From positions 124,001 through 188,000 of the forward strand of contig JAPVLO010000123.1 in assembly GCA_027257055.1 (NCBI GenBank): 64,000 nucleotides of DNA, written 5' to 3'. Positions 1 through 55,905 of this stretch are shown here, in pieces. The position numbers were made by a program, and so were the translations under genes. How positions within the stretch are numbered: position 1 is the first letter of the stretch; every line of letters begins with the position of its first letter. This DNA comes from Cephalopachus bancanus. Lineage: Eukaryota > Chordata > Mammalia > Primates > Tarsiidae. The notes beneath the pieces are model-generated. The model was not told the DNA's origin and ran no database searches. It saw only the letters and a program-made list of their open reading frames with translations.

Positions 1-52
1 AAATCTCATGGCCTTTAGGAATGGTCTGAGTGGCTACCATCCGAAGGTAATT
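1..52 (-). CDS. SETD6: SETD6 exon 7, truncated by window edge
   Basis: Acceptor caccccag at 53-60, then [17 protein letters not shown], the family's segment after LEYSA. The exon continues past base 1. It was too short to show as a long open frame and was found by matching the expected protein continuation. Confidence 0.9.
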
Positions 53-3000
53 CTGGGGTGAAAAGAAGAAGCTGGGGCCATGCCTTTCCCAGGCCAGCCC
101 CATGAAGACTACTGCCTTCAGGAAGAGCCTCCAGCAGGGACTGATGTGCTATCTACCAAGGTTTCACTTTCATTTCCTGCTTGACCCTGTACTGTAGAAT
201 GAAAGGATGAGGCTATTTATTTTATTTTATTCATTTATTTTTGAGTTGGAGTCTCACTCTGTTGCCCAGACTGGAGTGCAGTGGCTGCTCCCGGCCACCG
301 CAGCCTCGACCTGCTGGGCTCCGGGATCCTTCCGCCTCAGCCTTCCAAGTAGCCAGAATTATAGGCATGTGCTACCACACCCGGCTGATTTTTTGATTTA
401 TTGTAGAGATGAGGTCTCACCTGCCCAGGCGGGTCTTGAACCCGCGGGCTCAGGCAATCCACTCACCTCAGCCTCCCGAGGCTAATTTAAAAAGGTCAGC
501 TCCATGTTTTATTCAGTGAATCTGCAGAGTCATCTTCAACATTTAAAAAGCTGCTAGCGGCAGGGCTCAGTGGCTCAACCTGTAATCCTAGCACTTTGGG
601 AGGCTGAGGCGAGGGGTTTGTCTGAGCCCATGGGATCGAGGCTCACACGGGCAACTTGGAGAGACCTCGTTTCTATAATAAATCAAAAATTAGCCAGGTG
701 TGGTAGCACGCGCCTGTAGTTCAGGCTACTTGGAAGGCCGAGGCGGAAGGATCGCTGGAGCCCAGTAGGTCAAGGCTGTGGTGGGGCCGGGAGCATGCCA
801 CTGCACTCCAATCTGGGCACACTCCGGGCCCCACCCCACAGAGTGAGACCAACTCAAAAAAAAAAAAGCTGCTAGCTTTGCTGGGTATGGTGATTCACAC
901 CTATTATCCCAGCACTCCAGGAGGCAGAGGTGAGGACTGCCTGAGACAAGCCCTGGCAACTTGGTGAGACCTCATCTCTACAACAAATCAAAAAATTAGC
1001 TGGGTGTGGTGGCATGCACCTGTAGTTTCAGCTACTTGGAAGGCTGAGGTGGAAGGATTGCCTGAGCCCAGCAGGTCAAGGCTGTGTTGGCTGTGAGCTT
1101 GCCACTGCACTGCAGCCTGGGCAACAGCATGAGACTCCAATTCAACCCCCCCCCCAAAACTACTAACTTTACAAATGAAACTACGTATAGCTCAAGGTAG
1201 GAAAGACAAATGGAGGCAAGGGTTAAGAAATAGCCATATTTGTTAATTTTTAATTCCTAAAACGTGTCTTTTCCTGCAGCTTTTCATATAGAATATAACT
1301 GGTATAAACACAGCCCTGAGAGACATCTTAGACATCTGGACTGTAAAACCCCCTCGCCCCCCCCATAAAAAACACCACCACCACATAGTTCTGGCTTACT
1401 GACAAAAGCAGGCAGCAAGAAGTGACACATGGCTATGCAGACCATTCCCCCCAGTCACTAGCACCAAATACATGGTAGTATAGTTTATCAGAGGATTAGC
1501 CACAACTTTGAAGACATTAGAAAAGATAGCCAGGCTCGGTGGCTCAGCCTGTAATCCCACGCCTTTGGGAGGCTGAGGTGAGTGGAATCCCTGAGCCTGC
1601 GGGTTCGAGATCTGCCTAGGCAACTTGGTGAGACCTCATCTCTACAATAAATCAAAAAATCAGCCGGGTGTAGTAGCGCATGCCTGTAATTCCGGCTACT
1701 CGGAAGGCTGAGGCGGAAGGATCGCCGGAGCCCAGCAGGTCGAGGCTGCGGTGGCCGGGAGCAGCCACTGCACTCCAGTCTGGGCGACGGAGTGGGACTC
1801 CAACTCAAAAAATATATATATATGTTGTGTGTTTTAATGATTTTACTGTAATATGCTTACTAAAAGTATGTACAGGAACTGTTTTTGCCTCATTTTTAGC
1901 AGTAGCAAGAGAGTGGAGTCTAATAACACTAGCTTGAATCAAATGCTCAATTGGTGCACAGAAGAATATGAACTAGGTCGGAGTCACTCACCGCAGAGTA
2001 TTCTAGATTGGCATTGTGATTGGCTATGTGGTTTAGTATGTCTGCAGCAGGCACCATCAAGGGGGAGTTAGGCTCCTTTTCATCCTCGTCTTCATCCAGT
2101 GGCTCCTGAAAGCTGGCAGAGAACTTGGCTAAGGGACTGGGGATGGGCTTCCCTGCTCTTCCCTTCTTGGCCCTCAACAGAGCTCTAAAAAACGGGGTTC
2201 CCTCCTTCAAGGCTCTACTCACTGACCTATAGGCCATGACGAGGGCCACGAGCTGGCGGTAGAGTTCTAGGGAGCGAACGCTGCGGCTGAAGAGCTTGGG
2301 GTGCGCTTCCATGAAGGGCAGCACGATGGAATAGTACTCGCTGCGGATGTTGGTCAAGTCCTTTTCCACGGCCTCGGGTACTCCTGTGCCCTGCAGCAGG
2401 CGCCTACGCTCCTCCTCTGGCCTGCAGACACGGCCACTGAGGTTCCCCTCACACGCTACTGGGTAGAACTGGTGCTGTGCGGGGGGGCTTCTGTCTCCGG
2501 GAAGGGGGGCTGGGGACTGCGGTGCGGGCGCTCCCCACCCCCTCCCAAGGCTCTCACCAGAACATGGGGTGCTCCAAGCGGCCCAGCTCGGGCCAGAGCG
2601 CCAAGTAGGGCCTCCAGGGTGAGGCCGCGGCCTGCAGCTCGTGCAGCAGCGCCAGCAGCAGCGGCACCCAGCCCGACTGGCTCCGCAGCGCGCCCCGCTC
2701 TGAGGGAGACACGGGGCGGGTGAGCGCCCGGCGCGGCCTGGCGGGCCCCCTCGGCGCCCGCGTCCGCGTCGCGCCCACCTCGCTCCAGCAGGCCGCCGAT
2801 GGCGCAGGTATACGGCGACAGGAGCGCCGCCCGCGGCACCGCGAACAGCAGCTCCCCGGGCTGCACGCTCTCCCGGGCCACCATGCCGTAGCCGGCCACC
2901 GTGCCCTGCCGGCTCACCGCCACCTGCGCGGGAGGAGGGGCGGGTCAGAGCAGCCCCGCGCCCGCCGCGCCCCCTCTGCCCCGCGCACCCACACACTCAC

Positions 3001-3324
3001 CTTGGGACTCAGCTCCAGCCCCACCCGCCCGCACCAGCTCAGGAAGCCGGCCACCGGGTCCGAGTCGCCGTCGTCCCTGGGCCCCGCCACCTGAGGTAAG
3101 CGATCGTAGTGACGCGGCCGCGCCCTGGAGAGCCCGCGGGGCGGGCGGAGACCGCGGCGCGGCGGCGCGGGCAGCGCTTGGGGGGGAGGGGAGGCGCGGG
3201 AGAGAGCGTGCGCGGGGAGGCACTCGGGCGGGGTAGGGCGGGGTAGGGCGGGCGCGGCGGAGACGAGCGAGCCCCGCGCCGGCCGCCGGCCACTCACCCG
3301 CGGGCGCTTCGCCCGGGCCGCCAT
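1..3324 (-). CDS. SETD6: SETD6 (SET domain lysine methyltransferase 6), 5' portion, exons 1-7 (exon 7 cut by window edge)
   Basis: Protein lysine N-methyltransferase of the SETD6 family; the human protein monomethylates RelA and other nuclear substrates (family knowledge). Coding exons read on the minus strand: 3298-3324, 3001-3090, 2779-2923, 2558-2699, 2227-2421, 1992-2112 and 1-52, together 772 nt (257 codons plus one base), open throughout, all introns GT-AG. The start ATG at 3322-3324 encodes MAARAKRPR, matching the human N-terminus in kind. Recognisable segments: [19 protein letters not shown] (start of SET domain), [21 protein letters not shown], and [19 protein letters not shown], which carries the asparagine-histidine motif of the cofactor site. 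The C-terminal part of the SET domain and the Rubisco-like substrate-binding domain lie beyond base 1. The promoter is a CpG island. Certain as to family; the exact residue count of the full protein cannot be seen here. Confidence 0.95.
215..483 (-). repeat. Alu, minus orientation (sense to SETD6)
   Basis: Reads from a T-rich tail through GAGTTGGAGTCTCACTC to an incomplete 5' end. It carries TTTATT at 397-402, which is AATAAA on the SETD6 transcript strand. Right-arm phrase as in the window's young subfamily. Confidence 0.9.
559..861 (+). repeat. Alu with target-site duplication
   Basis: Full dimer with an A tail. The direct repeat AAAAAGCTGCTAGC occurs at 545-558 and 862-875, a clear target duplication. 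Confidence 0.92.
880..1160 (+). repeat. Alu, older copy
   Basis: Diverged dimer beginning GCTGGGTATGGTGATTC. The linker AATAAA is mutated to AACAAA, and the tail has become a C-rich run. Confidence 0.85.
1530..1812 (+). repeat. Alu, young local subfamily
   Basis: Begins GGCTCGGTGGCTCAGCCTG, carries the CTACAATAAATCAAAAAAT linker and CAGCAGGTCGAGGCTGCGG, and ends CCAACTCAAAA followed by a TA-rich tail. Lies in the SETD6 intron between exons 6 and 7, antisense to the gene. Confidence 0.92.
1992..2112 (-). CDS. SETD6: SETD6 exon 6
   Basis: Encodes [20 protein letters not shown] and [20 protein letters not shown], with an acidic linker before the catalytic NH-type motif. Acceptor tgccag, donor gtgagt after TCT GCG. 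Confidence 0.94.
2227..2421 (-). CDS. SETD6: SETD6 exon 5
   Basis: Encodes [20 protein letters not shown] through [15 protein letters not shown]. Acceptor ctgcag, donor gtcagt. The following 114-nt intron (2113-2226) is also open in this frame. Confidence 0.93.
2558..2699 (-). CDS. SETD6: SETD6 exon 4
   Basis: Encodes [20 protein letters not shown] through [10 protein letters not shown]. Acceptor ccctcag, donor gtgagag; the tryptophan codon is split with exon 5. Confidence 0.93.
2779..2923 (-). CDS. SETD6: SETD6 exon 3, start of SET domain
   Basis: Encodes [19 protein letters not shown] and [18 protein letters not shown] up to LLER. Acceptor gcgcag, donor gtgggc, ends phase 1. The human gene has an isoform lacking about 24 residues here (memory); the GAG before the LLF codons could be the internal acceptor for the same choice. 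Confidence 0.93.
3001..3090 (-). CDS. SETD6: SETD6 exon 2
   Basis: Thirty codons beginning [20 protein letters not shown] and ending GLELSPK, bounded by cctcag and gtgagt; phase 0 at both ends. Confidence 0.93.
3298..3324 (-). CDS. SETD6: SETD6 exon 1, coding part
   Basis: Nine codons, MAARAKRPR, ending in the donor CGG|gtgagt. The ATG lies in a GC-rich context (ACCATGG, a strong Kozak). The basic KRPR stretch resembles a nuclear-targeting segment. Confidence 0.9.
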
Positions 3325-3488
3325 GGTCCGAGGGCGCTCGGCCGGCCGGTCGGTCTGCCGATCGCGCGGGGACTTCCGGCGCCGCGGGCCCGCCCCGGTG
3401 CCGGAACCACGTGGTGCGGGTTCCGCGGCTACACTGTAGACCCGCGGGAATTCTCGCTGGGTGGACCCCCCTCCTGCTGAAGACAGCC

Positions 3489-3790
3489 TGGAGCCGGTCG
3501 CGGTGGCTGACGCCTGCCATCCCAGCACTCTGGAAGGCGGAGGTGAGAGGATTGCCTGAGTCCAGGAGTTCGAGACCAGCCTGGGCAACTTGGCGAGACC
3601 TCATCTCTACAATAAACATTAAAAAGTAGCCGGGGTGGTGGCGCATTCCTGTATTTCTAGCTACTTGGAAAGTTGAGACGGAAGGATGCCTGAGCCCAGC
3701 AGGTCGAGGTTGCGGTGGCCGTTAGTGTGCCACTGCAATCCAGCTTGGGCGACAGAGTGAGACTCCAACTCAAAACAAACAAACACAAAA
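3489..3790 (+). repeat. Alu
   Basis: Dimer beginning AGCCGGTCGCGGTGGCTGA and ending in a CAAACAAACAAAC tail, just upstream of the SETD6 promoter. Confidence 0.88.
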
Positions 3791-4513
3791 ATCCAACACA
3801 GCCTCAAGTCCCGTGTCCCCATGCCGCCCGAGCCTGGTTCTGAGCCAGGTGCAACCCACCCCTTTGGCCTGCCCGGAAAGCTGAGACTTCATGGATGGAG
3901 TAAAAATCTGGGTGTAAGAACAAAATGGGTTTCTGACCTGGAAGCCAGGACCTGGCAGGTGGTGAGCGCACCCATCAGCACAGCCAGCACCCCTCGTGAC
4001 AGCCACCCTTGTTGCTGAGGCCATCCAACCATTCCATTGTTACTTGATCAGTTAGCAGGGTTTGCGTGTTTTGGAGCGGGTGGCCTGGAGGACTCCCGGA
4101 TTTAGAAGAGACCCCCCTCTGCCATCAACTGCTAGTACATCTCTGGTTTTCATCATCAGTGGCATAGCACTTGACCGGTTTTATTTTTAACTTGCTTCAT
4201 TAGCTAACACGGCAAGAGACTCAGTATTTACGGAATAAATGAATGAATTAAATGAACAAATTGTGGTTAAACACGTGGAAGCAGCATGCTATTAAATTTA
4301 AGAAAACGAGGCAGCATATATTGAGGTTACACATGTGGCTTTTGAAGCAAAAAGCAGTGCCAAAGTTCAGCACTCAGGTTGGTCTTTTTATTAGGGCAAA
4401 TCTTTTATTCTGAAGCTTTTGCCTCGGCTGTGAAACGGAATGACATACCTACCCTATAGAATATGTAGAGATTGGCATGCTGTTTAAAGCCAAGTGAAGC
4501 TTTTAAAGAATTA

Positions 4514-4808
4514 AGCCGGGCGCAGTGGCTCACACCTGTAATCCCAGCACTTTGGGAGGTAGAGGCGAGAGGATTGCTTGAGCCCAGGGTTTGAGACCAA
4601 TGGGTGACTTGGCAAGACTTTGTCAATACAATAAATAATAAAATTAGTTGGGCGTGGTGGTGGACACCTGTAGTTCCAGCTACTTGGAAAACTGAGGGGA
4701 CAGATCACCTGAGCTCAGAAGTTTGAGGCTGTGGTGGCCAAGAGTGTGCCACTGCACTCCAGCCTGAGCAACAGAGACGCCTACTCAAAAAAACAAAAAC
4801 AAAAACCC
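4514..4808 (+). repeat. Alu, intermediate type
   Basis: Begins GCCGGGCGCAGTGGCTCACA, so it retains the ancestral A-box region. The linker has AATAAATAATAAAATTAG; the tail is CAAAAACAAAAAC. Confidence 0.88.
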
Positions 4809-4809
4809 C

Positions 4810-5098
4810 AGCCGGGCTCGGTGGCTCAGCCTCGTAATCCCGTGCCTTGGGAGGCTGAGATGAATGGACTACCTGAGCCCACGGGTTTGAGACCCGCCTG
4901 GGCAACTTGGTGAGACCTCATCTCTACAATAAATCAAAAAATTAACCGGGTGTGGTAGCATGCGCCTGTAGTTCCAGCTACTTGGAAGGCGGAAGCGGAA
5001 GGATTGCCGGAGCCCAGCAGGTCGAGGCTGCGGTGGCCGGGAGCGGCCACTGCACTCCAGTCTGGGCAACAGAATGAGACTCCAACTCAAAAAAACCC
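4810..5098 (+). repeat. Alu, young local subfamily
   Basis: Begins GCCGGGCTCGGTGGCTCAGC directly after the tail of the previous copy. Contains ACGGGTTTGAGACCCG in the left arm and CCAACTCAAAA at the end. Confidence 0.9.
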
Positions 5099-5139
5099 CC
5101 CCAAAAACCAAAAAAAACCATACCAGAGTTTGGGTGTAA

Positions 5140-5710
5140 GAGGCCAGCATCTTGTGAGGCTGAAGTGGGACAATCTCTTGAGGCCAGGAGACCAGCCTGG
5201 GCAACCATAGGGAGACCCTGTTACTATATACATTTTAAGAAATTAGCCTGGTGCCAGGCACGATGACACGCCTGTAGTCCTAGTTACTTGAGAGAATGAG
5301 GTAGGAGGTGGAGGCCGGGCTGCCTGAGCTCAGGAATTCAAGGCTGCTACGAGCTATTAATGTGATGGTGCCAAGCCGGGCTTGGTGGCTCAGCCTGTAA
5401 TCCCGCACCTTTGGGAGGCCGAGGTGAGTGGATTGCCTGAGCCCGCGGGTTGGAGATCCACCTGGGCAACTTGGCGAGACCTCATCTCTACAATAAATCA
5501 AAAAATAAGCCAGGCGTGGTAGTGCACGCCTGTAGTTCCAGCCACTTGGAAGGCGGAGGCAGAAGGATCGCCAGAGCCCAGCAGGTCGAGGCTACAGTGG
5601 CCGGGAGCAGCCACTGCACTCCAGTCTGGGCGACAGAGTGAGACTCCAACTCAAAAAAAAAAAAAAAATATGATGGTGCCACTTCACTCCAGCATGGTGC
5701 CAAAAAACAA
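5140..5710 (+). repeat. Old AluJ-like copy, split by a nested Alu
   Basis: A diverged left arm and most of a right arm (5140-5373) resume at about 5681-5705 as ACTTCACTCCAGCATGG. The gap is the Alu at 5375-5668. Confidence 0.8.
5375..5668 (+). repeat. Young Alu nested in an older Alu
   Basis: Complete young-subfamily element flanked by TGATGGTGCCA at 5363-5373 and 5671-5681. It interrupts the right arm of the older copy. Confidence 0.92.
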
Positions 5711-5719
5711 AAAGAGTTT

Positions 5720-5941
5720 GGGCCCGGTGTGGTGGCTCATGCCTGTAATCCCAGCACTTTGGGAGGCTGAGGTGAGAGGATTGCCTGGGCATCTTGGCGA
5801 GCCCTCATCTCTACAATAAATTAAAAAATTAGCCAGGCATGTTGGCACATGCCTGTAGTTCCAGCTACTTGGAAGGCTGAGGTGGAAGAATCACCTTTCA
5901 GCCTGGGTGACAGAGTGAGACTCCAACTCAAAAAAAAAAAA
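5720..5941 (+). repeat. Alu, internally shortened
   Basis: Begins GGCCCGGTGTGGTGGCTCAT. Internal segments are missing from both arms. Ends CCAACTCAAAAAAAAAAA followed by AGTTTGGG, which also occurs before it. Confidence 0.85.
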
Positions 5942-6317
5942 GTTTGGGTACAAAGGAATATCTGGTTATAGTATATTTGACTATAGATTGTAGAAGTATA
6001 GTCATAAACCTGTTGATCATTTATCTTTTAAGGAATGTATTGGCTCAGGCAAGAGACCATTGGGAGGCATGTGTTTTGTTTTGTCTTTAAAGCATTTTTC
6101 TGGAGAGCTGTATTTTGTCAGAGTCAGGGGTTTAAGGAGAAATGGGAAAATACTGTTTTTTATGTTTGTCATTTTGTCTTCCAGGTAAAATGTGTGTGGC
6201 AAGTACTAGAAGTAGGGATGGGTGGAGACAGTCCCTGTCCTCTCCTGGCACTGTCAACCCCAAACCCACACTGCACCAGCAGCCCTGGCCTAAACATTGT
6301 ATCTCTTCAAAAGTTTC

Positions 6318-6611
6318 CCTGGGCATGGTGGCTCATGTCTGTAATCCCAGCATTTTGGGAGGCTGAGGCAAGAAGACTGTCTGAGCCCAGGGCTCTAGAC
6401 CAGCCTGGGCAACTTGGTAACTTTGGTTCTACAATCAATAAAAAGATTAGTTGGGCATAATGGCGCACACCTGCAGTTCTAGCTACTTGGAAGGCTGAGG
6501 TGGAAGGATCACCAGAGCCCAGCAGGTCGAGGCTGAGGTGGCTGTAACATACCACTGCACTCCAGCCTGGGCGACAGAGTGAGACTCTGACTCAAAAATA
6601 AAAATAAAAAA
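6318..6611 (+). repeat. Alu just beyond the NDRG4 polyadenylation site
   Basis: Dimer with ancestral-type left arm (GGGCATGGTGGCTCATGTC) ending CTCAAAAATAAAAATAAAA. It starts within about 30 bp of the predicted NDRG4 cleavage site. Confidence 0.88.
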
Positions 6612-6639
6612 GCTTCTCATGGCAGGCACAGTGTCACCA

Positions 6640-8560
6640 CACTCCAATTCTTCTTAGGCTCTTTATTAGTTTTTCAGCACAGTTAACTCTTTCTACGTTG
6701 ACAAGGGTTTTCATCTTGTTTACATTTTGTCATCTCAAAATCTCATGACATCAACCACCAGAATACACAAAAGTAGGCTCTTCATTTTGTACAGAGAAGA
6801 AAATAATAAACTCCATTAAAAGTTTACCTTGACCAAAGAAGAGACAACCTCCGAGGGAAAACCATATGCAGGAGGACCTGATATACATATATATATATAT
6901 ATAATGTATATTTATAGATATCTCACCTGAAAACACAGCCAAAAAAAAGGAAATTCAAGATTCGCACTGCTATCTACAGTAAGAGGGATTAATTCTACCA
7001 GCTTTCAAACAGTCACATTCAGTGTTCAAAGGAAGCACGTGAGTGAATAGAACTGGGACAGACGAACACTCCACAAGGCTCTAGAGCAGTCTAGTCATGG
7101 CTTAAGATTCTAGAAGGAGGGTGATGTGTATGGAGGAAACATGGATGTAGGTGTCCTCAGCCTCAGAACACCCCACAGCTCCCCGCCCACAGCCCTTCAT
7201 TTGTTCACAGCTGTCTCCTGTTTCGGGGTTTGTGACCATTGATCTAGGCTCCAAGGTGAGTGGCTCTGGTTTCTGGGCCAGGAGAGTCTCCTGGGTAAGG
7301 TGGCTAGACAGGACATATACGGCACAGTCCTGGGCTTCGGGGGGCAGGAGGGGGCTGGGGCGTGTGGAGAGCCTTTCTCCTCTACCTGGCACTCATCACT
7401 CGTTCACTTCAAGGACCTTCAGCCCACACCCAGGACCCAGCAAGTCCTAGCCCAAGCCCTGTCCAGCAGGCGGAGATGTGGATGTGGGGCTGCAGAAGCC
7501 TCGCTGCCTCGGGCCAGTTCTTGCCAAATAAACTCTCTTCGTCAGTGATGCCTACAGGAACCGCTGGCACACTTGACCAGAGCTCTGCCTAGAAATACCA
7601 CGTTGCTGCTGACTGGGTTGTCCTCTAGGGAACTTGGGGGCAAAGAGGGGTCTACAAAGACTCTCAGCTTCCCCTGCCTCTGGCTACCTGCTGGCTCTCA
7701 AAGGCAGTCACCGCAAAGTCCTTGGAGGTGCACACAACACACACTGGCCATCCCAGCCTTCTCCCTCACCCCCTAGTCAGCTCACTATGGAGACAAGAGG
7801 ACCAGGTGACCTTCCGCCTCAGGGAGACCTCGGCTCAGAAATGGGACAGGGCCAGGAGGGGGCAGAGTGTGTGGGCTAGAAGGGACAATCTGTGGCATTC
7901 CTGCCTTCAGGGTTCTCCATGTTCTGTCTTCCTTAGGCAGATAAACCCCTTCAGCCCCTGCCTGCCTGGCCCTACAGCACCAGCCCGGCCCAGAGAGCAC
8001 CAGGAAAACTGCTGCCTGGTCGGAGCACCCCTTGTGGCCACTGTCCAGATGATTGTCACATGTGCTACAAGACAAACAGGTGTGCTTGGTGACGGGTGGG
8101 GGAGGGGCCCTCCAGCTCCCACACCAGGGCCTGAGCGGGACTCGTGCTCCTGCTGGCCCAGGACCCACCCCCTCAAAGTCCCTCCCATCTTCAAACCTGC
8201 CTGTCCAAGGGCTCATCCCAAGGCGAACTAGCTTGAATCCAGGAACAGCCTGGATGCTTCGCTCATCTCCTGCCTCCCATTGCCCCGCCCTGCCCGGGCC
8301 TGGGCCGCAGGGAGTGGGATGACAGGAGTCAGCCAGGTCAGCATGTTGAGTGGGATGGAGGGAGGAGTGAGCCCCTCACACCATCTGGAGACTGTTCCGT
8401 TGCAGCATCTAAGATGGATCCCCTTGTCTTTTCACACGCAAGAGAAGTAACCCCTTTGCCCCCACAAAAATAAACTAAAGGGAAAATGAGCTGGCGCAAA
8501 GATGGCAGTGGGACCTCGACGCGGGTGGGCAGGTGGGTGTCTTCGGTGGGACCGAGGGCT
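6640..8560 (-). other. NDRG4: NDRG4 3' untranslated region
   Basis: Continuous with the last coding exon; no splice sites are needed. Contains a TATA microsatellite at about 6,881-6,904 and no Alu. Open frames in it on either strand are short and unsupported. Confidence 0.7.
6662..6667 (-). terminator. NDRG4: NDRG4 polyadenylation signal AATAAA
   Basis: TTTATT on the plus strand reads AATAAAG on the NDRG4 strand. It is the last such hexamer before the Alu cluster and gives a 3' UTR of about 1.9 kb, in line with the length I recall for the human gene. Expected cleavage is near 6,640. Confidence 0.65.
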
Positions 8561-53646
<45,086 letters not shown>

Positions 53647-54310
53647 GTCGGCGCCCGGCGCGGCCCGGCGCGGGGCTGCGGCGTCGGGGAAGCGCTCGGC
53701 AGAGCCGCGAGCGCAGCGCGGGAGAGCGAGAGCGGCGGCAGGAGGGCGAGGAGCGCGGCGGGAGGAGCCGCGCGCCGCTGGGAGCGCTCTCGCCGCCCCC
53801 CGCGCTCCCCCCTCCAGAGCGGTGTAAAAAAATCCGCCAATTGCACGGCCGCGCACCCCCAAAAGGCGCCCGCCGCCACCTGGTCGGGGTGAACTCCAGG
53901 AGGCGGAGGGAGCGCGCGGGCTGGGTGCGGTGACGCCGCGGGAGGGGGCCCCCTACGGCCCGCCGCCGGAACAAAGACGGCCCGCCGCCCCCGGGCGTCG
54001 CGGTGGGGGAGGCGCGGGCGGGCCTGGGCCGTGGCCCCAGGAGGGGGTCCCCCCGCGCGGGGACGGAAGGCCGGGGGGAGGGGGGTGGGGGAGGAAGGAG
54101 GGGTGCCGCCCTCGCGCGGGCGACATGTGGCCCAGGCGGGAAGGTGCGGGGCTGGCGCGTCCGGGGTCGCGCGCGATGGCCGGGCTGGGGCCGTGGGCGC
54201 GCCGCCGCCGCAGTGGCCGGAGAGCCGGGGTGGGGAGCAGGGGCGAGGGCCGCCGCGACTCACCCGGGGGATGCGAGCGAGCCAGACGCGCAGGCGGGAG
54301 CCGGGACTCG

Positions 54311-54336
54311 GCGCCGCCGCCGCCGCCGCCGCCGCC
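54311..54336. repeat. (GCC)n trinucleotide run in CpG island
   Basis: About eight to nine GCC units, reading GGC on the NDRG4 strand, some 670 bp upstream of the H-form ATG. Confidence 0.9.
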
Positions 54337-55694
54337 AACGCGCGGGTGCAGGTGCTGGAGCCCCTCCGCGTGCCCGCCGCTGCCAGGGGCGGGGGCCGGG
54401 GCGGCGCGCCGCGGGGGGCGTGCCCACGTGGGTGTGGCGGGCGTGGACGCTCCGCCGGCCGGGCCTGGAGGCCGGACCGCGAGCGCTGTCCCGGGAGCCT
54501 GGCTTCCGCCTCCTTCCGCGGCGGGGGCGCCCGGGGGCAGTGGGGGCAGGTCGAGCGCGGTGCGGGGACGCGAGTGCAGCGGAGACCCCTGGTCGGCCCG
54601 CAGCCCCCGCCCGCTTCTCAGAGGCCCGGTCGGCCGCGTGAGGGGTGCGGCCCTGCCAGCCCTCCTGTCCCCCCTGAGGCCACGGCGTCGGGTTCCCGGG
54701 GGAGGAGCGGTCTCGGTCTCAGTCTTTGTTTAGACTTCAGAGGGGAACCTCAGCCTTGTTGAGACACCATCTCCACCTCCGCTCCCGCCACCTGCCGCTG
54801 CCCAGGAACCGCTAGAGAAAAGGGGGGTGGGGTGGGCAGCGAGGAGCCAGGCGCCCAGGAGTCCTTGGGGCGTCTTCCCCCGTTTTCGGGGCCCAGAGTT
54901 TTTTGGGGGGACTCGTGCGGGAGCGACGTCTCCTGGCAAAGGTGTTCTGGGTCCTCAGGGAACCGCCGAGAGTGTGCGGAGGTCCCTGCTTCCCCTAATT
55001 CTTCATCCATTATCTGAGCTGGAAAGGGGGCCCTGGCTTCCTCAGTCCCATCCCTCTCTGGCCCAGTGGTGTTGCTCCCACCTGTCACCTCCTCTCTCCT
55101 CTCCCACGGGAGGGCCAAAGGTCCTAAATGGGGTCCCACTCTAGAGAGTGTGAAAATCTGATGGCCTGAAAAAATTTGCACGTGGCAGCTCAAGATAGAG
55201 AGGGCTCCTGGAGACCCGGGTTCTATTCAGGCTCTGCCCTGACCTTGGGCAGGCTCCGCCCTCCTTGGATTCCAGCCTTTGTGCAGTAGGACTGTGATGG
55301 AGCAGGTCACCTCGAAGGTCCGGGATGGCGGTGGGGTGGAAGGTCAGAGGAGCCTCCTCTCCCCTCAACTGGTCTCTGTCCAGGCTGGTTTGTGGAGAGG
55401 CCCTGCTTTCCCTCAGCTCTAGGGGGCTGTGGCAGCTGAGGTGGCCGTGAATTAACCAACCCACCAGCTGAGGAAGCTGATAAAATTTGGGCACCAGATG
55501 GGGCACATGTTCCCAGTTGGGCTAGCTCTGTCCTGCTTGGGTTACCCTATATAAATCGCCCAGGAGGCAGCAAACTTAGGTTCCTCGCCTTAAAGAATCT
55601 CTCAATTTCCAACTTTGTGAAGGGGTGGGGGAGGTCGGTGATGACAGAAGTGAACCTCTATTTCTGAAACATCCACCAGGCTTAGTTCTATATA

Positions 55695-55905
55695 TAGAAG
55701 TCAGGAGCCAGTCCTTAAGAGCACAGGCTGGTTCTACAATTTCCCGGCTTTGTGACGTCTGGCAAACTGCTTTCCCTCTCTGAGCCTCATGTGAAACTGG
55801 GATGATGCTGACCTCAGAGGACTCCTGTAAGCATTAAATGACAGACTGTAAAGAAAATGCTTAGTATTGTGCCAGACATATGGTTAGTGTTCGATAAATG
55901 GTTGC
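55695..55905 (+). repeat. MIR
   Basis: TTAAGAGCACAGGCTGGTTC, then CTCTCTGAGCCTCATGTG, then a GTTCGATAAATGGTTGCTG end. Confidence 0.85.

Larger units (their letters stand above)
2480..3470. promoter_or_regulatory. SETD6: SETD6 CpG-island promoter
   Basis: Dense CpG over SETD6 exons 1-4 and upstream. No TATA box is seen. An ETS-type site (CCGGAAGT on the minus strand, about 3372-3379) and a perfect E-box CACGTG at 3408-3413 lie just upstream of the presumed start near 3,350. Typical housekeeping promoter architecture. Confidence 0.75.
3325..6640. other. Intergenic space between SETD6 start and NDRG4 3' end
   Basis: About 3.3 kb, mostly Alu sequence with every copy in the plus orientation. The unique stretch at about 3,790-4,510 holds no gene I can support; it is AT-rich from about 4,150. 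No tRNA or other RNA gene was seen. Confidence 0.8.

Noticed and set aside
1947..2996. Single 349-codon minus-strand frame
   Set aside because: It runs through SETD6 exons and introns. The spliced model fits the known protein, whereas this frame changes reading in exons 3-4 and reads intron sequence.
53930..54762. Open frames of 212-267 codons on the plus strand upstream of NDRG4
   Set aside because: They overlap one another in all three frames in CpG-island DNA, are rich in G, R, A and P, and have no domain or splice support.
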